NCBI GenBank assembly: GCA_009792885.1 | Contig: WMCF01000015.1 | Coordinates: 10,420,698 to 10,484,697, forward strand | Source: Eremophila alpestris peregrina | Lineage: Eukaryota; Chordata; Aves; Passeriformes; Alaudidae | Length of the DNA stretch: 64,000 bases | Direction of reading: 5' to 3' | Part shown: in pieces, positions 50,447 through 60,630 of the stretch | Numbering within the stretch: position 1 is the stretch's first letter | How the letters are laid out: each line of letters opens with the position of its first letter | Program-made: the position numbers and the translations under genes | Notes under the pieces: generated by a model | Told to the model about the DNA's origin: nothing | Databases searched by the model: none | The model's input: the letters and a program-made list of their open reading frames with translations, nothing else

Positions 50447-50645
50447 GAATCACAGAACAGGTAAGATTGGAAAGAACCACAGTGGGTCATCTGGTCCAAC
50501 CTCCCTTGTCAAGCAGGGTCATCCTAAAGCATATAGCACAGGATTGTGTCCAGACAGTTCTTGAACATCTCCAGTGAGGGAGACTCCACGCTCCCTCTGG
50601 ACAAACTGTTTCAGTGCATGGTCACCTGCACAGTTAAGAAGTTAG
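50447..50645 (-). mobile_element. CR1 LINE 3'-end fragment (minus strand)
   Basis: The inverted 3' tail AATCACAGAACAGGTAAG is followed by GGTCATCTGGTCCAACCTCC, TCAAGCAGGGTCATCC, CACAGGATTGTGTCCAGACA, GAACATCTCCAGTGAGGGAG and ACTCCACGCTCCCTCTGGAC. It fades in CACAGTTAAGAAGTTAGAG. The 'tcaagcagggtcacc' type marks a CR1 subfamily distinct from the copies at 10, 20 and 39 kb. Confidence 0.93.
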
Positions 50646-52811
50646 AGAAAGAGTTTCAGCATCCTTCTCCTTCAATCAATTTTCTGCAACATTTACTAAT
50701 TTTTTGAAGCAGAGAAAGGCATTTTTGTCACAACCACAAAGTTTCCAAGGACCAGGAAAAGCAAAGGAAGGGCAATGCCTCGCCCGATTGGAGTCTCACA
50801 TCCAAGTCTTGCAAGGTAAGAGTGCCTCATTCTCTGGTTGCTGGTCTACCTGATATGGTACTCTGCAAAATCAGTACCTACAGATGAAGACTAGATAGAA
50901 GGAAATAGAAGGAAAACCTCCTTATATCAAAGAATTAAGTTTGACTTCTTGCCTGAAAAAGAGGATATATACATTACATTTCCCCTCCTTCTTCTAGGAA
51001 TTTGTCTACTACTGTAACCAGAAGGCAATAGGTATTTAGTATAAGGCTGAGCTTTGTATGATCTAATCAAACAGTCATCAAATCAGACAGAAAATTATGT
51101 ACAATCACATGGCTTGGGCATTGAGTTGAGCAAATATGAAGTTTATAATTAGCTATTCTATCCCATAGTTTCAGTTTCAGAATAATTTTTCTCAATTTTT
51201 CACCTTCTTTTCCTTTCTCTCCTTCATTATGCTATCTAGTGGGGATAAGCTTTCAGAAGAGAAATGGAAAATATCTTAATATCAAATAATATTTTAAATC
51301 ACTATCTCAATTGCATACAGCAGGAAACCAGTGAAAAGTTTTAATGGGACCGATCTTTCTCAAATTTCTCTTCTGTTTCAATACTAGATTTTAAACCAGG
51401 TGGAAAGGTAAAAAACAGACTTAGAAATAAAGATATTACTGCCTTGCAATGTTCTGAAAGAAAAGGGCACAAAGGATGCCAAGGAAGAATGAAAAATTTT
51501 CTTAGCAATGTGTAAAAAGCTAGGTACTTTTTAAATAGACATTGAATTGTCTGATTATTCTAGGGATAATGTAAGTATTTTCCTAGCATTTCTCACTGGA
51601 ACCCCAAAAAGTCTTTTGTAGCCTTTCAATGCCTACACAGCTCAGAGGTCAAGCTGTGTAACCTACCGGGTCACAAAATGCATGAAACACCTCTTTTAAA
51701 GGGTACCATAGCACTCAGCACTGATCTAATCCTATATTGTCAATGTCGCATTTTTCTTTGAGGAGGAAAGCAGACAAGAAAATCATAGAATAAAGATAAT
51801 GTATTATGTATTTAAAGTAAATGGAAATAATGTAGACGACTGAAATTCAGCTTTTGTCTGAGAGAAGAGTCCTATAAATCATGGGTTCTCCAGGGCAAAA
51901 TGAGAAGCTGCCTTTGCCTGTGATCAAGAGCTATTTAATGTGAACTGCAGGAAACAGTTACACTGCAGTGCATTAGAACGGAAGAGATCCATAAAGATAA
52001 TCTCTTGTCACTGAAAGACAAAAGAACAAAGGCAATTGTTATCAAATTACTGTGATACCATGATAAAGATTGAGTTCTGCAAACAAGAAAGAGATCAGAA
52101 AATGTAAAACACAGGACAACACAGAACTCTCATTTTTCTCACAAATTACCTGAGGCTGGGCAATGAATCAAGTAAGAGAAAACATTTTGTAAAATGTATA
52201 AATACAATAAAATTTTGTCCACAAATACGCCCAGCATTCACTTTTTTCTAATTCATGGATCTTTATCAAACTGGGTCACTACAACCCATATGATATTCAT
52301 AGCTATTATTATGAGCTGTAATGGGAAATGAGAAAAGTATTCAATGCACTGGAATTTTCTATCCAGTGATCCAGTTAAAAGTACCTTGAGTCCTGAGTGA
52401 TTCAGTAAATTATATATTATGCTTTTCACTATTGAACATGGCTTTGCAAATAGCATCTACCATGGAAGGCATAATTTTCAGTATTATCTACATGTAGACC
52501 TTTCCCATCTGAAGTGCTGGTGCTGCAAATAGATGGAGGAAATTCCCAAAGGATAAAAAAGGAGTTGCTCATGTAGGAAATGCTAATAATACAAACATAA
52601 CTACTGTATAAGTAAAAGCACTTTTAGAAAATAATGAAATCATTACCAAAAACTGTCAACAATATTTTATTTCCCAAAATATACATAAATATTAACGTTT
52701 GATCACTGCCTTAGTTAAATTGACTCTGACATGAAAAAATAAAAATTCTTAGGAAGAATTCATTAAAAAGCTTTTCAGAGCAGGAGAATACTATGAAATA
52801 GAATGACTATC
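50646..52811. other. AT-rich non-coding stretch, no feature recognised
   Basis: No gene or repeat family was recognised between the CR1 fragment and the first of the paired LTRs. Confidence 0.5.
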
Positions 52812-53329
52812 TGTGCTGATTTTGGCCAGGGAAGAATTCACTTTCTTCACAGTGGCTGGTATGGAGCTGTGTTTTGGATTTGTGCTGAACATAGATAATA
52901 TAGAGATGTTTTTGTTACTGTTGAGCAGGGCTTGCACAGAGCCATTTCTGCTTTTTCTGCTGACAAGGAATTTGGGGATCCCCGGAAGTTTGAGAGAGGA
53001 CAAAGCCAGGACAGGTGACCCAAACTGACCAAAGGAAGAAGAGGGGAACATTTGAAGTAATAGCCCTTGTCTTTCCCAGTCACCATTATGGGAGATGATG
53101 ACTGATCTCCTGGAAATGGCTGAACACCTGCCAGCCCATCGGAAGAACCAAACGAGCTCGTTTTATTTTATTTGTGCGCTGCTTTTGCTTTTTCCTATTT
53201 AACTGTCTTCATCTCAAACCATGATTTTTCTGGCTTTTACACTACTGATTCTCTCCCCAGTTCTGCTGGTGGGAGAGTGAGCAAGTGGCTCTGTTGGGTT
53301 TAATGACTGGCTGTGTTTAAACCACACCA
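52812..53329 (+). mobile_element. Solo ERVL-type LTR, full ends, core promoter region missing
   Basis: The LTR starts TGTGCTGATTTTGGCCAGGG and ends TTAAACCACACCA, giving a TG...CA boundary at 518 bases. Landmarks of a common avian ERVL-like LTR are present: GGTATGGAGCTGTGTTTTGG near the start, GAGATGTTTTTGTTACTG, GGACAGGTGACCCAAACTGA, GAAATGGCTGAACACCTGCC, a poly-A-signal-like CCTATTTAACTG (53193-53204), and the U5 motif CTTCATCTCAAACC (53207-53220). Compared with the family as I recall it, the segment between ACCCAAACTGACCAAAGG and GAAGAAGAGGGG that normally carries the TATA region is absent. No viral genes or second LTR accompany it, so it is a solo LTR left by recombination. Flanking 5-base duplications are not evident. 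Frames at 52791-53086 on both strands are chance openings inside the LTR. Confidence 0.88.
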
Positions 53330-53470
53330 CCAGCTAAAAAAATCTTTAAGTTGTCCTAGGTTGCAATGTAAGATGTGCCCAAAGTATGTATTCTATTACC
53401 ATCTTCATGGGTTGTTGGAACCAGGTGGGGCAGTGTTTTCCCTGCCCCCTCCCTCCGGACTATCTGCTGT

Positions 53471-53640
53471 TAATGGGCCATCAATGCCCTGGCCAATGAC
53501 TCACAGGTAACTCCCCTCGGGAGCTGTCTCTGCTTAATGGGCAATCAAGGACCCATTGTATGACTCATAGAATGACATCAGCCCATTGTGAGATGCTCTG
53601 CCCAGGGGGGAGGAGCCAAGCATTCCCACCTGGATATAAT
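53471..53640 (+). promoter_or_regulatory. U3 enhancer duplication with AP-1 sites, CRE-like site and TATA-like box
   Basis: TAATGGGCCATCAATG at 53471 and TAATGGGCAATCAAGG at 53535 start two copies of a segment 64 bases apart. Each copy carries a perfect TGACTCA (53497-53503 and 53561-53567), the consensus AP-1 (Fos/Jun) site. CCAAT lies at 53493-53497, overlapping the first. TGACATCA at 53573-53580 is one base from the CRE/ATF site TGACGTCA and could have arisen by loss of its CpG. The TATA-like GATATAAT follows about 53 bases further at 53633-53640. This is what an LTR U3 enhancer and promoter look like; whether it is active today is unknown. Confidence 0.65.
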
Positions 53641-53843
53641 CTGGAGTCTGGGGCCCTACAGCCTGACTGGATTCCCAGAGGACAGGAGCTGCCAGACCTT
53701 TCTATGGGATCACTGCTTCAACAAGACTGCTTCATCTGGACTGCTATCACTACCCTAACAAACAGGGTGTCAGGTTGTATTCTGACTCTACCAAGGATCT
53801 TTTCTTTGTTCCTTTTACTATTACATTTATTTTATCATTTTCC

Positions 53844-53850
53844 TATTAAA
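53844..53850 (+). terminator. Poly-A-signal-like TATTAAA in the second LTR
   Basis: TATTAAA is a known weak variant of AATAAA and lies about 50 bases before the LTR end, the expected R-region position. Function is inferred from position only. Confidence 0.4.
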
Positions 53851-53901
53851 TTGTATTTCTGACTTAGAGTCTCTCACTGGTTTTGCTTTCAAACCAGTAC
53901 A

Positions 53902-56900
53902 GAACTGGAGAATAAAAATAGAAGAACAAAAGTGTAAAATTTTCTGTAAGAAATCTAAAAAAGGATGAAATACAAAAGAACTATATTGAGGAGAAGGAAA
54001 AACAGAAATATATAGGTATCCAGCTGAAGTATTGAAGTATATTAATGTAAAACATTATTCTTGTTAGAAACCGGTACAGTAATAATCAATGTCCTTAAAT
54101 GAAAAGCAGAAAAAAAAAAAAAAAGGTGGTGGGGGGAATTGATAGAAGAGAGAAGAAAGAAGAGAAAGAAGCAAAAAGAAGAAAGAAAACGAACTCAAAA
54201 AAAAAAACAGGGTGGGGAAGACAAAGAAACTAGATATAAAACCATCCCTGACAGCAAAAGTAACAGCTGCTAATTTAAATTACATTTATGTCTGCATGAT
54301 AACACCCATATACCTGATCTTGAAAAACAAGCATGGCATGGCAGTTTGTCTCACTGAAGAGGAATATTTACATCCCATAGGGATCTCTATGGTATAACTT
54401 GATATGTGCAAAATGTGCTCAGGAAAGAGTCTTGGCCTCATACGTCTACCTAGGTTAGAGCAAACTTTCAGTTGATATTTTGCCTGAAGAAGAGTTCAGT
54501 GAGAGAGTTAATTTTTATTTATTCATCAAAATAGTGAATACTACAGCAAGGAAAATCCGTCAATCCAAATTACATTGCCATTACAGATGGGATCATCCAG
54601 CAGTATAAACTAAGATATGCTGAAGATTTATGAGGAAAACATTATGCAATGCATTTCTGGACCTTATTAAAAACATTATACAAAAATTAGAAGGTAAAGG
54701 AGGAAGAGTGTGAATTTCAATCTCTGCCTTGAAATATGACTAGACATTTGGGAAAAGAAAAAAAGAAATAAAAGGCTGTTTCAAACTAAATCTATGCTAC
54801 TATAACCACTGTTAACTGTAGTAAATTGGAATGACATCATTATCTTTATTCTTGCTCTTTCTTTCTGAGAGCATTGGTAGAAAGAATGTCTGGAGTGCTG
54901 AATTTTGATAGAAATCAAACTTCAAAGTTCTGTTTCTGTATATTTAAGCATGCAAATTATCACATATATCTGGCTTTATATTTGGTATATTTTCCCTTAG
55001 CATGGTTCAAGCAAAAACAATTCTGAGAAATCCTTTGTTTTTAAAAGCTTACCGACACACTTGATTTTAGTACGTGTTAAAATAAGCTATTTTACAGAGG
55101 TAGTGGAAGGAGTTATAAGTGTTTCCAGCAAAATAATTATGGAGTTTTCATGGTCTTGTCACAAAAAATAGTCCCCAAAGTGTATGTAGACTACTAATGA
55201 AAATAACAAATAAATAACTTTAATGAAGAGAAAAATGGCATCATGGGGCAGCAGTTCATTCTTTGAACTCAAATGCTGTGGAAGAAAAGTAATTTCATGA
55301 ATATATATGTTCTGATTTAATAGTCAGTGCATTGCTAGTTAAGTCATTAAATCCTCAGCGTTCAAATGGGTGGCACTGGCATCAATTCTTTTATCACTTG
55401 TGATCTCATGAATTTGACAAAACTCACAAGGACCTAATTGGAAATAGTGTTCTTATCTTGAAACCTCCATGGTTTTTCATATGAAACATTTTGCAGAGTT
55501 TGAAAATAGTTGAGTGATAAGCCATAGGCAATACTGTTTAAAGGGCAAAAGGAGACATCAAGGCTCTATATCAGCCCAAATGCAAAGTGAAGGAGGGAAC
55601 GAGAGAAGTACTTTGGTTATATGTAAATTGTCATATCTTTGAGCAGATTTTAGGCTTTAGGTAAGGGAGGTTATTACTTGGGTTTTGGTTGCTGCTGCAG
55701 TATCCTGAATAAATAATAACTTTTCATTTTGAACAAGCTGTTTTCTACCATTGAAATCTGCTGCTGTCGCAATGTGTCTAAAGGAAGACTTAACAGGTAC
55801 AAAAATACCAAGCCAAAAGTGCAATGAATAATCATAAGTATGGTAACCTGATAAATCAGAGTGAGGATGATACATATAATCCCTTTATAACAGTGTACAG
55901 CCATGGATTCACCACTTGGAAGAAACACACACAAAGTCAGGGGAAGAAGCAGAACTCACACAAAGGGTGAAGAAAAATATACTGATTTATAATTAAAGGG
56001 GTTGCCATCTAATATGTGTCCAGACACCAACACCACAAATGTTTAGAGCTGGGCAAATCTTCTTTATGGTCAAACCAGAGAAAGAGACAAACACAGATGC
56101 GTGGGTCTGTTTCTAGATGGTTCCCAAGAGTCAAATGGGTCATACTTAGGAACTGAAAAGTTGTGAGAGAAGAATCCTACCACTAGAAGTTAGACATCTT
56201 GGTAAAATCTCATAAGAGTGCTGTACCACATTTTCCCATTACCTAAAACAGAACAATATATCACTTTTGTAATAATTCTTGCATTAAAGCTCTTCCAGCA
56301 TGAAGATGCCATAAAAAGAAGAATATTATTAATTGTCTTTATAAATATTAAAGAATGTGTATCTTTCCTTAACTTTGAGCTGCCTTATACGCACTGCACA
56401 TACCATAAGAAGACAGATGTTGAATGCAGTCAAAAAACAATAGGATGCTAGGTGAGTCAAAAGATAAGTACTTAGCCACTGTCTCATCATCTCATTAAGT
56501 ACATCTCATCACTGTTAAAGACATGTTGCATGTCAGTAAAAAGACATAAAATTAACTCATTTGTTGGATTTTCTGCTATGATTTATAGTGATATTTGAGA
56601 CATTACATTTACTGACTTAGATAAACATGCGGAATAAAAATGTAAGAAAAATATGTAAGCATATTCAGATAAGGACTGACAAAAATATTGTGAATATTAA
56701 AGATTATCTTTTACTTTAGGAAACTGAATGAATCATACAAATATATAAATATAAATAATTTTTGTTTGTTTTTTTTTATAAGTGAAATCTGAGGTCAGGA
56801 ATCATGTGAGAAATTTCTGTAACCTTTTTTAAGGAAAGTAAGGTGAATCCTAGAGACACACTAAAAAAATGTAAAAGACTATTATTACATTAAATTTATC

Positions 56901-58374
56901 ACAGGTATGATAGCTTTAACTTAGAGATGGGTTTTTTTTAAGATGGATAGATCCTCTGCTCCAAGTTGTCTGAGCAAGTGCAAGCAGTCAAATCATTTTT
57001 GAACCATTACCTCCAAAGCTATTTTTGTCTTGGATGCCTATAAATAAACACGCCAGTACTGTAAGAAGTCACGATCTTTCTCTGAAAGTCACAATATTTT
57101 CCTACATATAACTCGAAGTTTTCAAAAAAGTTTGATTTACTAGTGTATGCAGGTATCCACCAGAGCCCTTTACCTCAGTGCAAAGGGGAGTAGATTTCTC
57201 CTTCTGGTGTGCAGCAAGAGTGGAACAGATAAATATGCTGTTTATCTTCATATTTATTTTCAAGAAACTTATATGAGGCTTTACATTATCTGGAAAATGA
57301 ATTATGCATGTGACAATATGGCACATCCCTCAGTCAGCCAATTTCTAATGTCTACTCTGCCTCTTCTGACATCACATGCTGTGATCAAAAATAATCTTGT
57401 TTTTGTGAAGTTGCTTTGTTTTGGGTTTTTTTCCTATTATCCCTGTGAAGGATTAACTTTATCCCTAACCAATACTATTTGCAAACACAATGAAGTTATA
57501 TTTAAATCACCAAAGATTAAATGAAGCAGCAGGAAGCCAAGGGAAGGTGCTATCTCTTCAGAAAGCAAGATAACAGCTTGAGAAAGATGAAGAATTCGGA
57601 GGCTTTGGATTTCTATTTTATTTTATGTATTTTTGTTTAAGTGCAGCAAAGGTCAGAAATTAGTACTGCAAAGATATTTTTCAGTGCCTATCTTTCTCTG
57701 CTTGACTCCTGTGTTAGTTATAGTGTTTAATTCATCCTGGCAATTGTCTTTATGGATGAGGTAATATTGAAGCTGGTCAGCTTCAGCCAGCTCATACTAC
57801 AGCAAGATATTAAGCTGGTTCTTTTCAGATCAGGCATTTTAACATTATAGGAAATTCTTTAGCTCACCTGACACCAAACCCCATTCTTTCTCCTGAAGCT
57901 TTCTAAGTAGGGCCAGAGCACTTTGAAACATAGCATACTGGCAAAGATGGCAGCCTTCTTAGTTGAAGTTAATTGGCCTCCTCTTGCTTCCTAATGGGGG
58001 AAGTTTCTTTGCCTGTTTCCCAACATATGAAGTTTCAATCTCTGTATATGGAGGTCTGTGGCACAGCACATATGCTGCTTTGAGTCAGCTTAGAACCACT
58101 CCTCCTCCCACATGCCCAGTCCTTTGAAGAGGAAGTGAACTGAGTGCCTCCATCTGTGCTGATAAATAAAGACCAGGGAGCAATCAATGTGCTATTCCCC
58201 ATCATGCAGCACCAACTTTATATTAATTAGCCACCGCAACATCAGAGCTATCTTTTCAGTTCCAGTAGTCCAAATTAGAACCAAGATGTTGACTGAGGTG
58301 TGCAGTGTTAAGTTCACCCATTGAACCTCTTGAGAATCCAGTAACACCCAGCTCTGAGATTAAATGCACAGCTA
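53902..58374. other. AT-rich non-coding stretch
   Basis: No gene is supported. Frames such as 57147-57524 (125 codons, plus) and 55657-55934 (minus) are rich in hydrophobic residues and show no domain. The stretch contains the polypurine tract at 54105-54231. The region of about 57890-58250 is somewhat G/C-richer and could hide an old repeat I do not recognise. Confidence 0.5.
54105..54231. repeat. Polypurine (A/G) tract
   Basis: About 125 bases are nearly all A or G on the plus strand: a 14-base A run, GGTGGTGGGGGG, mixed GAAGAGAGAAGAAAGAAG repeats (54147-54171), an 11-base A run, and GGGTGGGGAAG. Only a few pyrimidines interrupt it. Confidence 0.9.
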
Positions 58375-59244
58375 TGTGAAGTGCATTGGGTTTGCATTGC
58401 AAAATTTTGGCAGAGGGCATCTACAGCAGTAACTTCCATTAACAGCTGCCAGAAGCTTCCTCCATGTGCAACAGAGACAATGCCAGTCAGCTCCAAGACA
58501 GACCCACTGCAGCCCATCAGTGATGGTGGTGGTACCTCTGGGATAACAGATTTAACAATAAGGAGGAAAATCTGCCCAACAACAACTTCAGCCAGTAGAG
58601 AAGAGTGAGAAGGTGCAGGAGAAACAGTCTAGGAGAAACCAAGGTTGTTGCGGAAGGGGGCAGAGGTGCCTTAGCCTCTGGAGCAGAGATTCTCCTGCAA
58701 CCCCTGGTGCAGACCATGGTGAGTCAGGCTGTGACCCTGCAGCCCATGGAAGGGACCCACTCTGGAGCAGTTCATGAAGAAGTGCAGCCTGTGGGAGGAA
58801 CACACACTGAAGAAATTCATGGAAGACTGTCTCCTGTGGAAGGGTCCCCCCCTCGATGGAGCAGTGCAAGGGTGTGAGGAGTCCTCCCAGAGAGAAGAAA
58901 GGAGTGGCAGAGTCAACTGACTACAGCCCCCATTTCCCACACCCTGGGCTGCTGGAGGGGAGAAGGTAGAGAATTCAGGAGTGAAGGTGAACCCAAGGAA
59001 GAAGGGGTGGCAGGGGGAAGATGTTTTAAGATGTAGCTTTTATTTTTCATTACCCTAGTGTGATTGGTAATATGTTAAGTCAATTTTCTCTAAGTTGAAT
59101 CTGTTTTGCATATGATGGCAATTGGTGAGTGACCTCTCCCTGTCTTTATCTTGACCCACAAACCTTTTGTTACATCCATTTTCCCCTGTCCAGCTGAGGA
59201 GGGGAGAGATAAGCACCTGGCATCTAAACAAGCTGAACTCACCG
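58375..59244 (+). mobile_element. Solo ERVL-type LTR with internal 45-bp repeats
   Basis: The LTR starts TGTGAAGTGCATTGGGTTTG and fades at GAACTCACC near 59243, about 870 bases. Landmarks of a long avian ERVL-like LTR are present in order: GCTGCCAGAAGCTTCC, CTCCAAGACAGACCCACTGC, CCTCTGGGATAAC, GAGAAGAGTGAGAAGGTG, CTGGAGCAGAGATTCTCCTG, repeated CTGTGGAAGG units, GTGTGAGGAGTCCTCCC, GGAGTGAAGGTGAACCCAAG, GATGTTTTAAGATGTAG, CATTACCCTAGTGTGATTGG, and U5 with CCCTGTCTTTATCTTGACCC (59138-59157). The expected poly-A signal after GATTGGTAAT is degraded (AATATGTTAA). No internal viral sequence or second LTR is next to it. Apparent frames at 58381-58940 on both strands lie wholly inside and are not genes. 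Confidence 0.9.
58695..58871 (+). repeat. Minisatellite of 45-bp units inside the LTR
   Basis: Diverged units begin at 58695, 58737, 58782 and 58827 with C/GTGCAGCCC- or CTGTCTCCTG-type starts. Each follows the pattern 'ctgcagccc-tggaaggga-ccactctggagcag-ttcatgaaga'. Spacings are 42, 45 and 45 bases, all multiples of three. Confidence 0.8.
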
Positions 59245-60588
59245 TGGCTGCTTAGGTCTTGATCAAGAAATGTAATAATTAGGTGCCTGCCCAGACCATG
59301 TGTGAAGAATACAGTAGAAAGTAAGGAAACTCAGAAACGCATCTAATCTGACAAGTGCACTGAGAAGTAAATCCCCTAAATTCTACATATAATGTGGAAT
59401 AAGCCAAATATAACTAAACAATAACAGTTAAGAGTTTGCTGACTCCTAGGCACTCTGCATCACACATCCTCATTACACTCCTATGAATCTTGTCTTGGTT
59501 TAAACAGCTGTCTCAGAAGAAAGTCCTGAAAGTATATTCCTTAGTAAAGCTTTAACATCAACCTATTTTACAAAAATGGATTGGTAGCTCATCTGCCATT
59601 ACCTGAGTCTTAAAAAAAAAAATTAAAAAAGTTATTTCCCATCCATTAATCCTCAGGTAAAATTGAGGCCTCTTTGCTGAGTTAAAGGCTCTTTTAATAC
59701 TTCAGTTTCCAGTCATGGCAATCTGTGGCTTTAGGCAAATGAAACCCATTGTAAGACATATTTGGTGAACAAAACTGTGACAATTCTCTCAACTGAGCTT
59801 TGGATACTTCACAGACACCATGATAATTTTAAGTGACTCCCTGATCAACCAACAAGCTGTTTTGAATCCTATTCTTTGGCATTAACTTATCTCAAGTACA
59901 GTAAAAGGAGAAAAAGTATCCATTCTAAGTTGGTAGGAGGTCTTGATGCTGTAGGGTTCTCCCTGTAGCTTTCAGTTTAAATTTACAACCTTGAAACCTG
60001 CAATGGGTACAAACTGCTGAAGAAAAAAGGTCATGAACTTGAACTCCTTTTATAAATTCTAAAAATAGCTTCTGAAGAGTGCAAAGCCACTGATGTTACA
60101 AAGTTCAGTGACCTGTAATAACTATTATTATTTCCATTGACCCATAGTAATGATTGACCTGCACTGGAACTAGCAACACTCAAAAGCACACTTTCAATTT
60201 TTTTGGTTTTTTATATTCCATTTTCCAAGACACACACACACAAATATCAGACAGGCCAGATTTTAATCTGTTTATGCTTTTGGTGACAATAAAGCTATAA
60301 CCATAAAACCAGAAGGTAATGCATGAATGTCTAATAACTAAATACAAATCAATAGACCATTGTGAAGAAAAAACAAAGATAATTTTACGTCTCTAAAAAA
60401 CAACAACAACAAAAAAATCAATATTCATTACACTATGATATGTGGAAAGAACTGTGTTTATAAAAGCTAGTATCAGGTTGTGCTGAAAGGTGAGAGGTGG
60501 ATGTTACTGTTGCAGAAGGTCAAGCATGGCAATCCAGGTCTGAGGAGGAAATTTGGTCACTGAAAATTAGTGACATATATGCTGGATG

Positions 60589-60630
<42 letters not shown>
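60589..60630. repeat. Compound (TA)7(GA)n microsatellite
   Basis: TATATATATATATA (60589-60602) passes directly into GAGAGAGAGAGAGAGAGAG, with one AAAG interruption, to about 60630. The frame at 60570-60800 reads it as an RERERE string and is spurious. Confidence 0.95.

Larger units (their letters stand above)
53352..53901 (+). mobile_element. Solo LTR of a second endogenous retrovirus family
   Basis: The LTR starts TGTCCTAGGTTGCAATG and ends TTCAAACCAGTACA, so the termini TGTCCTAG / CAGTACA form an imperfect TG...CA inverted pair at 550 bases. It contains a 64-base internal duplication with AP-1 motifs, a TATA-like GATATAAT (53633-53640), a poly-A-signal-like TATTAAA (53844-53850), and an end with CTCTCACTGGTTTTGC. 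No internal retroviral sequence follows. It begins 22 bases after the preceding LTR, in the same orientation, but shares no obvious sequence with it, so it is a separate insertion. No target-site duplication is visible. Frames at 53313-53862 are openings within it. Confidence 0.85.

Noticed and set aside
57147..57524. 125-codon plus-strand frame
   Set aside because: No recognisable domain, no supporting splice sites, and hydrophobic composition as expected of A/T-rich sequence.
58381..58940. Five overlapping open frames on both strands that look like a small gene
   Set aside because: All are inside the LTR, and their openness follows from the 45-base repeat period.
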